From Archilochus colubris (Eukaryota > Chordata > Aves > Apodiformes > Trochilidae), in NCBI GenBank assembly GCA_023079485.1, contig CM041090.1:1612001-1676000 (forward strand): a stretch of 64,000 bases of DNA, written 5' to 3'. A model generated the notes under the pieces. The model saw only the letters and a program-made list of their open reading frames with translations. It did not search any database and had not been told where the DNA came from. The number at the start of each line of letters is the position of its first letter. Positions within the stretch are counted from its first letter, which is position 1. Shown here piece after piece: positions 48,601 to 58,100 of this stretch. The translations under genes were made by a program, and so were the position numbers.

Positions 48601-49133
48601 GGATCTTGCCCATCCAAACACACCACAGCAGTTCTTACCTGAATCTCCTCAGTTTCATCCACCAAGAGGAAACTCACAACTTTCTCTGTCATCTTCCTTC
48701 TCTTGGTCTCCTCATCCATCTCCTCCTCCTCCTGCTCCTGGGCTTTGCCAGCATGGTACACGGTGACAGGGTGCTTCCTTCTGTTCCCCCCAGCATGTGT
48801 TCTCTTCTGACACTCCACGCAGAGGTTGATTTTGCACACCTGGCACCTCACTGCTGCTATCTGCCTTGAGCCTGTCATACTGGCATGCATTATGTTCCCA
48901 TTGGCACCTTTGCAGGAGTCACAGTAGGGTACATGGCCGGGTTTTATACGGGTCCGTTCGTGGTTCCGTAACCGTTCCGGCTGATGCAGTTCTTCCTCAC
49001 AGCGCTGGCACTGTAAGCTCCTGCATTCATCACACTCAAAGATTGCTTCATCTGTCCCACTGCAAACATAGCTTTCCTGGCACAGGAGTGTTGTGTTTTG
49101 TCCTTTCTCTGCAGTTTGTGTGTGGGCACTCAT
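24406..49133 (-). CDS. ZFYVE1: ZFYVE1 (DFCP1), double FYVE-domain protein, whole coding span
   Basis: Eleven coding exons on the minus strand join in frame to 2346 nt, 781 codons (I recall 777 in human). Order from the start: 48639-49133, 34075-34579, 32128-32342, 29374-29480, 28737-28845, 28064-28161, 27856-27973, 27313-27483, 26348-26528, 25737-25850 and 24406-24638. Domains: Cys/His-rich zinc-binding N terminus (about 15-130); P-loop GNTGDGKS at 191-198 with downstream VIDTEG (Walker B-like); a Cys-rich middle region; and two FYVE fingers (about 597-660 and 715-778), each with KHHCRACG and RVC. By family knowledge it binds PI3P, localises to ER, Golgi and omegasomes during autophagosome formation, and its N-terminal domain is an ATPase. 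It converges on DCAF4 and diverges from RBM25. All splice junctions are GT-AG and all phases close. Confidence 0.97.
25639..25710. repeat. A-rich low-complexity tract
   Basis: Two poly(A) runs followed by AAACAAACAAACC-type sequence, just downstream of ZFYVE1 coding exon 10 on the minus strand. Read on that strand it is poly(T). Confidence 0.8.
25737..25850 (-). CDS. ZFYVE1: ZFYVE1 coding exon 10 (inter-FYVE linker)
   Basis: The acceptor TGTCATGCAG and the donor GTGAGC flank 114 nt. It encodes DVAELPSDEEGGTLIARKVG and NTLGAVVTAMDIPLG, the helical linker between the two FYVE fingers. It enters and leaves in phase 1. Confidence 0.95.
26348..26528 (-). CDS. ZFYVE1: ZFYVE1 coding exon 9 (FYVE finger 1)
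   Basis: The acceptor TTCTGAGTAG and the donor GTAATTT flank 181 nt. It encodes SCNKCNTPFKDNDTKHHCRA, CGEGFCDGCSSKTRPVPERG and PVRVCDNCYENRG. All expected zinc cysteines and the KHHCR and RVC lipid-pocket motifs are visible. Confidence 0.97.
27313..27483 (-). CDS. ZFYVE1: ZFYVE1 coding exon 8
   Basis: The acceptor TTTCTTTCCAG and the donor GTAAATAG flank 57 codons. It encodes TDGFLKDNNNAAQRLLDGMN and SWLTDQIAPAYWRPNSQIL. The last part opens FYVE finger 1; WRPN stands where classical FYVE domains have WxxD, as I also recall for mammalian DFCP1. Confidence 0.96.
27856..27973 (-). CDS. ZFYVE1: ZFYVE1 coding exon 7
   Basis: The acceptor TCTTCTGCAG and the donor GTGAGTAG flank 118 nt. It encodes YVIECPNCGVVYRSRQYWFG and NTVVRTEIEHVWPG. 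The CPNC pair belongs to the Cys-rich region linked to ER targeting in the family. It ends in phase 0. Confidence 0.96.
28064..28161 (-). CDS. ZFYVE1: ZFYVE1 coding exon 6
   Basis: The acceptor GTGTTCCAG and the donor GTGAGTAC flank 98 nt encoding ACYERGMEVSVVPKTSASTD and PWLGLAKYAWSG. It ends in phase 2. Confidence 0.95.
28737..28845 (-). CDS. ZFYVE1: ZFYVE1 coding exon 5
   Basis: The acceptor GCATACTCAG and the donor GTGAGTAG flank 109 nt. It encodes CGCKKSMNHAKEGVPHESKS and YDNRVYTCK. The first residue after the join is Cys, where I remember Val in human. It ends in phase 0. Confidence 0.95.
29374..29480 (-). CDS. ZFYVE1: ZFYVE1 coding exon 4
   Basis: The acceptor CTGTTTGACAG and the donor GTAAGTAG flank 107 nt. 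It reads ALSDRFSGEIPDDQMAHSSF and DEYFTCSSVCLSC, the start of the Cys-rich middle region. It ends two bases into a Gly codon. Confidence 0.94.
29859..30403 (-). mobile_element. CR1 LINE 3' portion, young subfamily
   Basis: It starts ATCATAGAATCATAGAATTG (tail octamers in reverse) and carries the same GGAATTCTGCTGGATCCC variant as the copy at 1244-1792. It is sense to ZFYVE1, in the intron between coding exons 3 and 4. Confidence 0.94.
30404..32127. other. Rest of ZFYVE1 intron 3 (counting coding exons)
   Basis: Unique sequence with poly(A) near 30656-30670 and 31934-31949. No gene seen. Confidence 0.55.
32128..32342 (-). CDS. ZFYVE1: ZFYVE1 coding exon 3
   Basis: The acceptor TTGTGTACAG and the donor GTAAGTGG flank 215 nt. 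It encodes HPSEVPEKLIQDRFRKL, FPEAFSSIHYKGTRTYNPPT and ENNTTRSPRQPGV, nearly identical to the mammalian protein. It ends in phase 0. Confidence 0.96.
32343..34074. other. ZFYVE1 intron between coding exons 2 and 3
   Basis: Unique sequence. A poly(T) run lies at about 33717-33726. No repeat family or exon recognised. Confidence 0.6.
34075..34579 (-). CDS. ZFYVE1: ZFYVE1 coding exon 2 (P-loop ATPase core)
   Basis: The acceptor TACTTTGAAG precedes GTAAGGAATG at 34579, and the donor GTGAGTAGG follows at 34074. It encodes VRNEEDFIKKLDCS, the P-loop GNTGDGKS, and VIDTEGLLGATVNLSQRTRL. At 505 nt, it leaves phase 1. It lies 14 kb from the first coding exon. Confidence 0.97.
35366..36085 (-). mobile_element. 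CR1 LINE, old diverged subfamily
   Basis: Reversed tail text AAGATCATTAAGTCCAACC is followed by CTCCCTGGGCAGCCTGTTCC and CTGGCCAGGATACAGGCC. It is clearly diverged from the young copies. It lies in the 14-kb ZFYVE1 intron, sense to the gene. Confidence 0.9.
36086..48638. other. ZFYVE1: CR1-free remainder of the large ZFYVE1 intron
   Basis: About 12.5 kb without a CR1 copy that I can recognise and without a convincing coding exon on either strand. Short open frames exist (for example a hydrophobic 89-codon frame at 38888-39157, minus) but show no domain or splice context. Confidence 0.5.
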
Positions 49134-49191
49134 CTTCAGATTTCTTTAAAGCACTATTTTCCCCTCCTGGCTCTGTTTTGAACAATGACCT
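48639..49191 (-). CDS. ZFYVE1: ZFYVE1 first coding exon
   Basis: The ATG is at 49131-49133 and the donor CAG|GTAAGAAC lies at 48638. It encodes 165 residues: MSAHTQTAEKG, then Cys/His clusters (CDECRSLQCQRCEEELH, CDSCKG, CQVCKINLCVECQKRTH) and an acidic EEEEMDEETKRRK stretch. The segment between CDSCKG and VRCQVC seems a few residues longer than the human one I remember. The upstream acceptor is probably CTCTTACAG ending at 49192, which would give about 58 nt of 5' UTR. Confidence 0.93.
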
Positions 49192-50239
49192 CTGTAAGAG
49201 TCAGTTGCAAACTGAGGATTTTCTTGGGGGAAAGAAACACAACAGGAATTGTGTCCTCACTTAATTTTTAATAATTAACAGATGTTTCTGCAAGATTCAC
49301 ACCCTAATCTGCCTCCCAGGAAGAGTCTTGTTACGCACAGGTGAAGGTTTTGTTCTCTAAACAAAGTGGCTGGCTTCGTGTGTGGTTACACTCATACACT
49401 GGTACACATTATTTCTCAAGTTAGCTGTAGAACTTAATTTCAGTGATGAGAAAAAGACCCAAACACTGAGCCCGGTGTACTTCAGCAGACAGGGCAAGTA
49501 TCTCCCTGAAGCAGAGATCCGAGGGTGATGATACTGAGGAAAAAAAAAAAGAGGCATGAGAACTGCACAAGTGTGTATACATGTACGGATACACACAGGA
49601 CCGTGTCGATACTAGAAAATTCTCTGCTTTTACTCCCCAGCTAAGCTCCTCCTTCAGAGTTCACAGTATTTAATTGCTGAGAATTTCCTGATGTGCTCCG
49701 ACAGATAAACAAAAATCCACTTTTCTTTGTGCGCTCCTTCTAGTAGTAACGCTGGGTCACCGCGGCCGGGTTGGCAGGCGACCGATTTTTTTTTTTTTTT
49801 TTTTTTCCTCTCTCTCTCCGACCCAAGTTGCCAAGCGGGCCCCCGGGACCAGCGCCCGCTAAGGGCAGGCTGCGCACCCAGCCGCCTTTGTCTCCCTCCC
49901 TGCCGCCTCCCGGCTGCGGGGCCCCGGCCTCGTCTGCCCACAGCGGCCCCCGCCCGCCTCCCCTCCGGTCCCTCGCTCCCTCCCAACCCGCTCAGAGCTG
50001 CTCCCGCTCCGGGCTGACCCTCGCCAGCCGTTTCCGCGGACCTAGAGAGGAGCGGCGGCTCGGGGCGGACACCGGGAGGGAGGAGAGAACCCGGCTCCGC
50101 GGCAGCCGGCACTGGCGGCTGGGCCGCCCCTTGGGCCGGCCGGGGGCGGGGGGTGAAGCGGGGCTTTGCGGGCGGCCCCCCGCCCGCGGTTACGTAACGC
50201 CGGTGGCAGCCGCCGCCGCCGCCCGCACCCCGCACCTAC

Positions 50240-50420
50240 CTGGGGGCTGCGTCCAGCGCGGCGCCGGCTTGTGCTTAAGCGGCGTCCGGGGAGGAAGGGG
50301 GGGGAAAGCCGCCGGCTTCTTTTTACCAAGCGGCGACAGCGGGCGGAGAGTCTGCGGCTGGGCCGGAGCGGGGAACAAAGGCGTCGCGGCACCGGGCGTC
50401 GTGAGCCGGGCTATTGTTTA
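50240..50420 (-). other. ZFYVE1: Candidate non-coding exon 1 of ZFYVE1
   Basis: On the minus strand, CCCAG|GTAGGTGCGG forms a strong donor at 50239, in the middle of the CpG island. It is suitably placed to splice to the acceptor near 49192. The 5' limit is not visible and is set arbitrarily. Confidence 0.45.
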
Positions 50421-50787
50421 CAAGCCGGCGGCCACCTTTCTTCCCCTTCCTCCCACCGGCAGCCAGTGACTAAGGAGTCGGGTCCCGGCCCGCGGCTGCT
50501 TCCTCCTCCTCCTCCTTCCCTCCCCACCGCCCGCCCTCTCCGCTCCCGGGGGGGCAGGTGGGGGGGGGTGTCCCGGTTCTCCTCCCCCAGGGGCCGGAGC
50601 GGCGACCCCGACCATGCAGGCGAGGCCACCCGGGAGGGCTGGTAGGGCACGGCAGGACCCGCGCCCTCGCCGCCCTCCGCCCGCTCCCCTCGTTGCCAGC
50701 CGGGATCAGCTGATCGCGGGGAACTTCAGGGTTATTTTCTCCTGGCAGAGATGGGAAGGAGGCGGGCGGGGCAGCGCAGCGCTGGCA

Positions 50788-50804
50788 GGCTGGGAGATGT
50801 AGTC
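50788..50804 (-). promoter_or_regulatory. ZNF143 (Staf)-like site 1
   Basis: Read on the minus strand it is GGACTACATCTCCCAGCC, close to the known ZNF143 element ACTACAAYTCCCAG. It sits in the CpG island upstream of ZFYVE1. Confidence 0.6.
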
Positions 50805-50864
50805 CGGGAGTACCGGCGCTGCCTGACGGAGTGCCGCCCCGTCCCCGCAGGGCTCCGCTGCGGC

Positions 50865-50884
50865 GCTTGCTGGGAGGTGTAGTT
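50865..50884 (-). promoter_or_regulatory. ZNF143 (Staf)-like site 2
   Basis: The minus strand reads AACTACACCTCCCAGCAAGC, an even closer match that includes the GCAAGC extension typical of long ZNF143 sites. It is in the same orientation as site 1, 77 bp away. Confidence 0.65.
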
Positions 50885-51290
50885 CCCAGGACGGGAAGGG
50901 AAGGGGCGGTGAGGCAAAAGCGTCGATCCCGGGGCGGAGAGAGGCGGAGCAGAGAGAGGCTGAGAGCCCATGAAGTTTGTGGTTTTTTCCCTTTTTATTT
51001 TCCCTCGGGGCTGTCGGGCTCAGGGTGTCTCCATCCGTCCGGGCCTGACCGGCTCCCCTGAGCCCACCTTGCGCCGGAGGAGTACGGATAGCCTCCAGCG
51101 GGTGTTTGAGGGATGGAATCCGTAGCCAAGCTCTTTTCTTCCTCTCCCAGCCCTCCAGGTCTGGCAAATCAGAGGGCTGGGGTATCAGCCGGAGAGAGCG
51201 CTGAAGACCCGGCCCGCCTGTGCCGCACAGGTCCAAACGGAGCCCGCCGGGAGTGCTGCTGCAATTGCCGCGGTTTTTTTCTACGACCCA

Positions 51291-52368
51291 TGGGTGAAGG
51301 GCCGGCATTTGTTTAGCTGAAAGAGACAACAGGTCTGAAATAGAGGCACACGACTGCCTGAGAAATGGTAGAATGTCCATCAGAAACTGGAGCTGTGGAG
51401 ACTGGCGGTGGGTGCGCACAGGGATGCTCAGAGAAGCCCCGCGGTGAGGGAGTTACCACAGTGAGCACTGGGGTCACGGTGCTGCCTGGAAAGGGCAGGG
51501 TGCTGCAACAAAAGCATCAGTGATTTTTCCTGGGCTGTACGTGTATACAGAAGTGTGATTTAGGCTACGTGCACAATTTGTCTTCTAAACCAACCAGAGT
51601 TCTGGGTAAATGGTTGGTTCAGATACTAATGGTTACCTCAGCCAGGGAAGGTGATGCACTGTGTCACTCCAGAGGACTTAACACTGAGAACCATAGCCAG
51701 GCAGCTATAAAGTGCCCTGTTGTTTCTTCCCCTGGTTTGGTTGCATACAAATAATTTGGGGGGGGGAACCAAACTACATCTCTGGATTTCCACATGGATA
51801 GCAGTGAGAGCAAGTTTACCTTTCCTCAGGTGAAGTATCATCAAAGTTACACAAAACCAAAACAACCAGGCCCCTTTACTATGAAAATGAGGCATCAGTG
51901 AAGTTTCTAACACTAGGAGTGTCCAAGGTCCTGTCAGAATTCAGATGTATTGATGAAGTACTATTCTACTAGATTCTAATGTATATACATATATATATAC
52001 ATATGTATACACACCTGTGTAACATAGGCACGTATGTGGTTTATCTTTTTCTCTTCTATGCAGCTGAGGGATGATGAATGACTGAAGATAGGCACAGTAA
52101 CTGTCTTCCCTGTCATTTGATTGTGTTAGATCCCTTAGATGCCAAGCTGACCTCTGTAGGAATAGCCAACAGATGATTCAGCTTTCACTGAACCGAATCA
52201 ATGTGAGCTTGGGATCTAAGGGATCTTCCTCTAAGCTTCTTATTTAGGCAATGTTATAAAGAAAAGAACCAAAGGGTGTGAGCAAGGGAAAACAAAATGT
52301 AATTCTGCCTTTTGTGCTATTAAAACTGTACACTTGAAGGCTGCTTTTAGTTATGGTATTACAAATTG
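51291..52368. other. Spacer between the ZFYVE1 promoter and the next CR1
   Basis: Mostly unique sequence. An AT-rich, self-complementary stretch of TATATACATATATATATACA type lies at about 51981-52012 and could fold into a hairpin. Confidence 0.5.
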
Positions 52369-52823
52369 CAGGTCCAAAGGAGGGCAACCAGGCTGGTGAA
52401 GGGACTCGAGCACAGACCCTATGAGGAGAGGCTGAGGGAGCTGGGGGTGTTGAGGCTGGAGAAGAGGAGGCTCAGGGGAGACCTCATCACTCTCTCCAAC
52501 TCCCTGAAAGGAGGTTGGAGCCAGGGGGGGTTGGGCTCTTTTCCCAGGCAACTCTCAGCAAGACAAGAGGGCAGGGTCTCAAGTTGTGCCAGGGGAGGTT
52601 TAGGTTGGAGATGAGAAAGAATTTCTTTCTGGAGAGGGTGATCAGGCATTGGAATGGGCTGCCCAGGGAAGTAGTGGATTCTCCGTGTCTGGAGATATTT
52701 CCAAAGAGCCTGGATGTGGCACTGAGTGCCATGGGCTGGGAACCACGGGGGGAGTGGATCAAGGGTTGGACTCGATGATCTCTGAGGTCCCTTCCAACCC
52801 AGCCAGTTCTATGATTCTATGAT
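52369..52823 (+). mobile_element. CR1 LINE 3' portion, young subfamily
   Basis: It opens CAGGTCCAAAGGAGGGCAAC and ends GATTCTATGAT. It is very close in sequence to the copies at 5553, 9154 and 17458. Confidence 0.94.
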
Positions 52824-53172
52824 CCAAAATGGTTTTAAACAGCCTTGTGCACATATGCTCATGTTGTGGTCTACCTCAGAATCATCCCTAGGACCACTTT
52901 CCTTCCATTTTCTCTTCCTTTTTCCATTTGGTTGCCATCATTGGTGTAACCACACCATTTACTGTCATGCTTGTAATGCATGATGAATTGCACCTTTTAA
53001 ACTGCCTTTTCATGTAGCCTAAATGCTGGAAATAGGCCAGGGAAAATACCACTTGTCCCAGGCTAGGCCCAACTTCCTTATAGCACAGTGACATCTTGAT
53101 GAGCCCATCTTGCCTGAGACACTGGTCTTTTTACTCTGTAAAGCTTTATTTTATTCATCAGATACAGCTTTT

Positions 53173-53797
53173 CTCAACATGAGCCAGGAATGTGTGCATG
53201 GAGCCCAGAAAGCCAACTGTATCCCGGGCTGCATCAAAAGAAGGTGGGCAGCAGGTCAAGGGAGATGATTCTCCCCCTCTGCTCTGCTCTTGTGAGACCT
53301 CACCTGGAGTACTGGGTCCAGTTCTGGAGGCTCCAACCCAGGGAGGACATGGAGGTGTTGGAGTGAGTCCAGATGAGGGCCACAAAGATGATCAGAGAGT
53401 TTGAGCACTTTTCCTATGAAGGAAAAGGCTGAGAGAGTTGGAGTTGTTCAGCCAGGGGACAAGAAGGTTCCCAGGAGGCCTTATAGCAGCTTTTCAGTAA
53501 ATAAAGCTGGGAACTTACAAGAAAGATGGGGACTCACTTTTTAGTAGGGCCTGTAACATCACAAAGGGTGATGTTTTTAAAGAAAGAGGATGGATTCAGA
53601 GTAAGGCGAATTTTTACAATGAGGGTGATGAAACTCTGTAGCTGTTTGGCCAGAAAGGTGTTGGATGCCCCCTCCCTGGAAACATTCAAGGTCAGGTTGG
53701 ATGGGGCTGTCTGCAACCTGATCTAGTAGGAGGAGGAGTCCCTGTCCATGCAGGGGCTCTGGAACTGGATGACCTTTCAACCCAAACCATCCTTTTC
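53173..53797 (+). mobile_element. CR1 LINE fragment, older subfamily (duplicate copy A)
   Basis: It starts CTCAACATGAGCCAG and ends in AACCCAAACCATCCTTTT with no octamer tail. It is similar along its length to 61416-62042, and the similarity continues about 180 bp into the non-CR1 flank. Confidence 0.88.
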
Positions 53798-53983
53798 AGG
53801 TACTGCAGAAAATAGCTTATTTAGAAAAGAAACCTTTACAATCTTCAGTGCTGCTTAATTTGCACCCCTTGTATGGTATGAAGAGTCAGATCTACTTTTG
53901 TTTTTCACTGACTTTTGAAAGGCTTTCCTGGAAGTGCTGTTTTTTCATTGTGAAAGAAGACTTACACTATGCTTATAGCTTAA
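53798..53983 (+). repeat. Non-CR1 flank shared with 62043-62170 and 62678-62751
   Basis: It contains ACTGCAGAAAATAGCTTATT and later TTGAAAGGCTTTCCTGG, both of which recur downstream of the copy B CR1. Here the sequence is uninterrupted, so it shows the site before the 62171 insertion. Confidence 0.85.
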
Positions 53984-53989
53984 CTTGCA

Positions 53990-54113
53990 ACTTGCTGGAT
54001 GTGGCTCTGAGCATCCTGATCCCGCTGCGTACATCCCTGCTCACTTCAGAAGGGTCAGACTCCAATCATCTGTGTACATCCCTTCCAACCTAAACCATTC
54101 CACGATTCCGTGG
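53990..54113 (+). mobile_element. Short CR1 3' end
   Basis: GCTGGATGTGGCTCTGAGC and CATCCCTTCCAACCTAAACC, ending GATTCCGTGG, match a CR1 3' terminus. It abuts the RBM25 CpG island. Confidence 0.75.
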
Positions 54114-54479
54114 CACAGGGGTTATGGCAGCCGCCAGAAGAGGCGCTGGTGCTCGCCCGCAGCGGGAGGCATTCCAGGGCTTCCAACCACTCACGCCGGA
54201 GCCCTCAGGAGTCCGAAACGACGGGATTTGCCCTCAAGATGGCGAAGCCCCGACCCAGCCCCAGCCTCCTGCCCCCAGCAAACATGGCGGCAGCCGCCCG
54301 CCCGCCCTTTCCTCTATCACGGCCGCTCTGGCCTCCTCCTCTCTATGGTCGGGCGCCTTTGCTCCCTGCTTGTGGCAGGGGGCGCTCTGTCACGGCCGCC
54401 TCTATGGTGTCGGGGCGCGGTGCAGGTCGGGCCGCTGACGGAAGGGGCGGCTCACGTGACCCAGCGCGGTGTCGGCGGT

Positions 54480-54639
54480 GTCGGTTCGGCGCGGTGTGCT
54501 CGCGGCCTAGTGGCGCCCAGAGGCCTCCGAACCGGGCCTCAGGCGGCCGAACGCCGTCCCCCTGCACCATCCCCGGCCCGCGACGCTCGGAGGAGCCGCG
54601 GCGGCGTTCCGGACGCGGCTCCTATTCCGCAGCGAAGGG
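54480..54639 (+). other. RBM25: Candidate non-coding exon 1 of RBM25
   Basis: AAGGG|GTGAGAGG gives a reasonable donor after 54639. The 5' end is not visible. Downstream GC-rich sequence offers other possible donors, so the boundary is tentative. Confidence 0.4.
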
Positions 54640-54710
54640 GTGAGAGGAAGAGAAGGGGCTGAGGTGGGGTGAGGGGGAGAGGGGGAAGCTGCGCCTCAGA
54701 CACAGCTAAA

Positions 54711-54724
54711 GGGGGGGGGGGGGG
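54711..54724 (+). repeat. Run of 14 G
   Basis: An uninterrupted G tract just past the candidate RBM25 exon 1, within a G-rich region that might form a quadruplex. Confidence 0.8.
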
Positions 54725-55140
54725 AGAGGCGAGGCCGGGCACGGGCCCAGCCCGGTTCGACCGCGTCCCCGCCACCTCTAGGCCGCGGTAGGCGCCGGTG
54801 GGTTCAACCGTGCCGCGGAGGTGGCGTGGGCCCCGTGGCGGGGTGGGACGGGAAGTGCGGCCTCGGGGCGGCGCTGGCGGGAGAGCGGCTGGGAGAGCGG
54901 GCGGGCTGCGGCCTTCCCCTTCCGCCCGCCCGCCAAGCGTGGGAGCCCCCGCCGCCTCCCGGAGGCCCCGCGGGGAGGCGAGAGGAGTCTGGCTGGGGCT
55001 CACTCTGAGCGGGGGAACCCGCGGCCGAGCCTAAAACTGAGCCCCGGGCCGGTGCCAGCCGCCTCGAGTCTGTGCGTGGGGTTTTCCTTTTTTATTTTTT
55101 TTTATTTTTTTTTACGTCGGGGAAACCGGTGATGCGAGCA

Positions 55141-58100
55141 AACGTTTTTCGACTCGACGGTGTCGTGGCAGGGGAGTTAATATCCTTGGTGTGGGCTGGG
55201 GTAGTCAGCCTAAGACACGTGTGGTGCATAAAAGAATCAATGAATCATCTGTGTCGGGAGCAGTTGGGATGTGTGTATTGGGGTGTTCTTCTCATTGTAG
55301 AAAAAGAGCTTTGTCTGCCTGAGGAAGAGAGAGCTTTTTGTTTTAAGTACAGCGAACATCCTGAACACAACTAACTTGCTTTGGTAGTAAGTTGTACAGA
55401 GGGAAGTAAAATCCTGAGGCTGTAGAGTTGTATAGTTTTCCATCTGTTTGGGCTGAAATACATGCACGTAGATCTTTTTTTTTTTTTAATGGTACAGGAA
55501 AACGTTTCTTAAGTTGATTGCATCAGCATTTATGGAACATGGTCCAGAACAAATACCTGGCATCATACATAGTGCTTCTGTCTCTGGAGTACCCATGCAT
55601 GTAAATGTTATACTGTCAAAGCCAGGTTTGTGGTGTGGGAGGAGTAATTAGCCAAGTTAAGAGTGAAGGCTCTTTATGGCTTCATGTGGGGATGCAGAAG
55701 CACAGATTCAGTAATTAAACAAAGATCTTCAAGTGCTGGTTACGTGGAGCACTACTTACAGGGCTTTTAGAAGGATGCTTTGGTTTGGATAAGTGTGTTT
55801 CTTTTGGGGTTGCTTGATAAGAGTAGCCTGGGATGCAACTTATTCCATGGCAGTCAGAGAAAACTTTCTAGATCACTTCTGAAGAACTGACTTGAGCAAA
55901 TACTGGTTTTGTTTGTTCAGAAATAAATTAACACAACGTAGAGGTAGATAACGGATTGAAATAAGATTTATTTTTAGGGAGCTTTTTTGTTGTGAGAAGC
56001 AAGAATAGAAACAACCTCTGCAGTCAGTTACAAGCTCTGGAGCTATTTCTTTTTATAATGGAATGGCTTAAAACTCCGTGCATCATGTAGAGAGGGATAT
56101 AAAAGCCTGTGTGATAGTACTCACTTAAAAGGGTTGATTTAGTTCATGTTTTCTCCATTTACTTCTGAAAATCCTTTTGTGGCTGCACTCATCACATGAT
56201 ACAATGTATAAAGTAGTCACAAGTTAGAGGAAATTATTATTATTCACTCTCTGTTGCTGCCAGGGTATTGATGTTAGAATCAAATGCCAAAACACTGTGT
56301 GATTTGTAACAGGAATTACTTTAATTCCTGAAAAGCATTAAAAGCATTTTTATGTGTGAAAGCTTTTCTGTTTTCAGTGGCACGTAATGACACTGAGCCA
56401 CAAATCAAATTCCTTGGCATGCCATCTGTTCAGTGAGGGTGTCACTGAGCTATTCAGTGTGCTTACCACAGGTGTGCATTTTGTGAGGCACTCTTGTCAC
56501 CTCAATTTTAGGATTATCATCAAGGTTGGATTGTAGTTAATTAAAAAAAAAAAAAACCCAAACTAGTTCTGCACTTACTGTTCCCTTACTTGAGGCACTA
56601 GCTTGCACATCTAGTTTGTGCAACATATTCTAGGCTAAGTATACAGATTTTTTTGTGATGTAAAGGAATTATATTGGGAAAATGAAGTTAAAATAGCACA
56701 AAAGGAAGTCAAGCTAGATTAGCCATCCTGTGACTGCTCTTCTGTGTGCTTAAGGTACATGAAGTTCAGTTGTGTGTCAGAGGCAGTGTGCTCCTGTCCC
56801 AGCAGGGATAGCACTGATAACAAGTCTCAGAGGATTGTTCCAAACCTAAGAGCCCTGTGGATATCCCTGTCCTCTCTCCAAGCTTCAGAAGATTGGTGCA
56901 GCTGGCTTTGCATGTTTGGTTCCACCAGGACTTACTAACTTGGAAGAGCAGTGTGTGAAAGCAAATGAACTTTTAGGCCAAAGCTGAACCTCAGATATTA
57001 TAGCTATGTTTGTGTGGCACTTCCTTTAGTTACTTGCTTAGGCTGGATTTGAGCTGAGTTTGCTTTGAGTAAGATTAGGTGTTTTTGCCATCCATGACAA
57101 CCTTACATTGACTGTGCTTTTACTCAGAGACCTGACACAAATCTATCATTTTGGGGACTGGAGGTCTCATGATGTCATCAGTATTTGGAGTGATGTCAGT
57201 GTAGGTGCTCACTGCTTTTCTTACTCCTGTATCACTGTGACTTCACATAAATTAATCTCTGACTCCAGGAGCTGCTGCTTACATCCAATTTCACTTGAGT
57301 AATACTTACATATGTCAGCTAAGGTTTTAAAAATATCTCAGTGCTGTTCAGTTCCTTACACACATGAATGTACTGGGGAGATTTCAAGACCAGCACATAC
57401 AATTCTGATATCACAGAATGTTAGACACATCTAACACTGATAACTGAACTGTACTGGCAAAGTACTGGCAAGTCTGCAGAGAAGTTCCAGGTACTGTCCC
57501 TGAGATACCTACAGAATATTTTACCTAAACCCAGCTTAGCATCTGTTAACTTTCTGTGCCTAACCCTGGGCTTGAAGTTGTCTATAAATTTTATGTCAGG
57601 GGGTCCTCTGATTATAAACATTTCTGGTGTGTTCTTTAGTTGCTGACAGAAAAAATGTGCTACTCTGGTCTGCTGCAAGGAACTGGATGGATCTGCTCCT
57701 CTCATCCAGATCTCTCACTTCTCCAGTGAGCAGTTTCAGTTTCTGTATTTATTGATTGTCACTGGTTTTGTAAGAATAACAGCAGCTGTTGTCTCTGCCA
57801 CTTTCACATTGGTAGTTACATGGAGCAGTGACAAAAAGCTCAAGGTTGTCTTTATTTCTGGTGTTGATCTCCAGTGTCATGGGCAGCTGAGTTGCTAGGA
57901 TTGGTCCCTGCAAGAGTTAAGTCAGTGAGAGGGCAGCTTTCTAGCTGCTGTGAGAGTAATTGTACAAATATGGATGATACAAGAACAGAGTGCTGATGCC
58001 CTACAGATAACTGTGTGTTTCATGTCATCTGACCAGAAGATTGAAAGCATTTGATCCATTCTTACTGATCTTATGCAGTAAATGTTATGGGTTTATGCAG

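Larger units (their letters stand above)
49745..51290 (-). promoter_or_regulatory. ZFYVE1: CpG-island promoter of ZFYVE1
   Basis: Strongly CpG-rich sequence lies just upstream of the ZFYVE1 start on its strand. It contains GC boxes, poly(T) at about 49783-49807 and two ZNF143-like motifs near 50.8 kb. The breadth and the motifs on the far side would allow divergent transcription toward RBM25 as well, but no plus-strand gene is recognised there. Confidence 0.7.
54115..55140 (+). promoter_or_regulatory. RBM25: CpG-island promoter of RBM25
   Basis: A GC/CpG-rich block begins immediately after a CR1 tail. It contains two YY1-like elements (CAAGATGGCG at 54235-54244 and AACATGGCGGC at 54281-54291) and a CACGTG E-box at 54453-54458 within CTCACGTGAC. 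YY1 sites of this form often lie at start sites of housekeeping genes. Orientation follows RBM25. Confidence 0.7.

Noticed and set aside
49654..50469. Long open frames on both strands in the ZFYVE1 CpG island
   Set aside because: Pro/Arg/Gly/Ala-rich translations on opposite strands of the same GC-rich DNA. They cross the inferred non-coding exon and donor, and no domain is visible.
50706..51419. 237-codon minus-strand open frame upstream of ZFYVE1
   Set aside because: It covers the ZNF143 motifs and GC-rich promoter sequence. The composition is low-complexity and no family is recognised.
54110..54662. Overlapping open frames of 177-225 codons in the RBM25 CpG island
   Set aside because: Three frames are open together, as expected of stop-poor GC-rich DNA. 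Their translations are Arg/Pro/Ser-rich without any domain, and RBM25 clearly starts at 62920.
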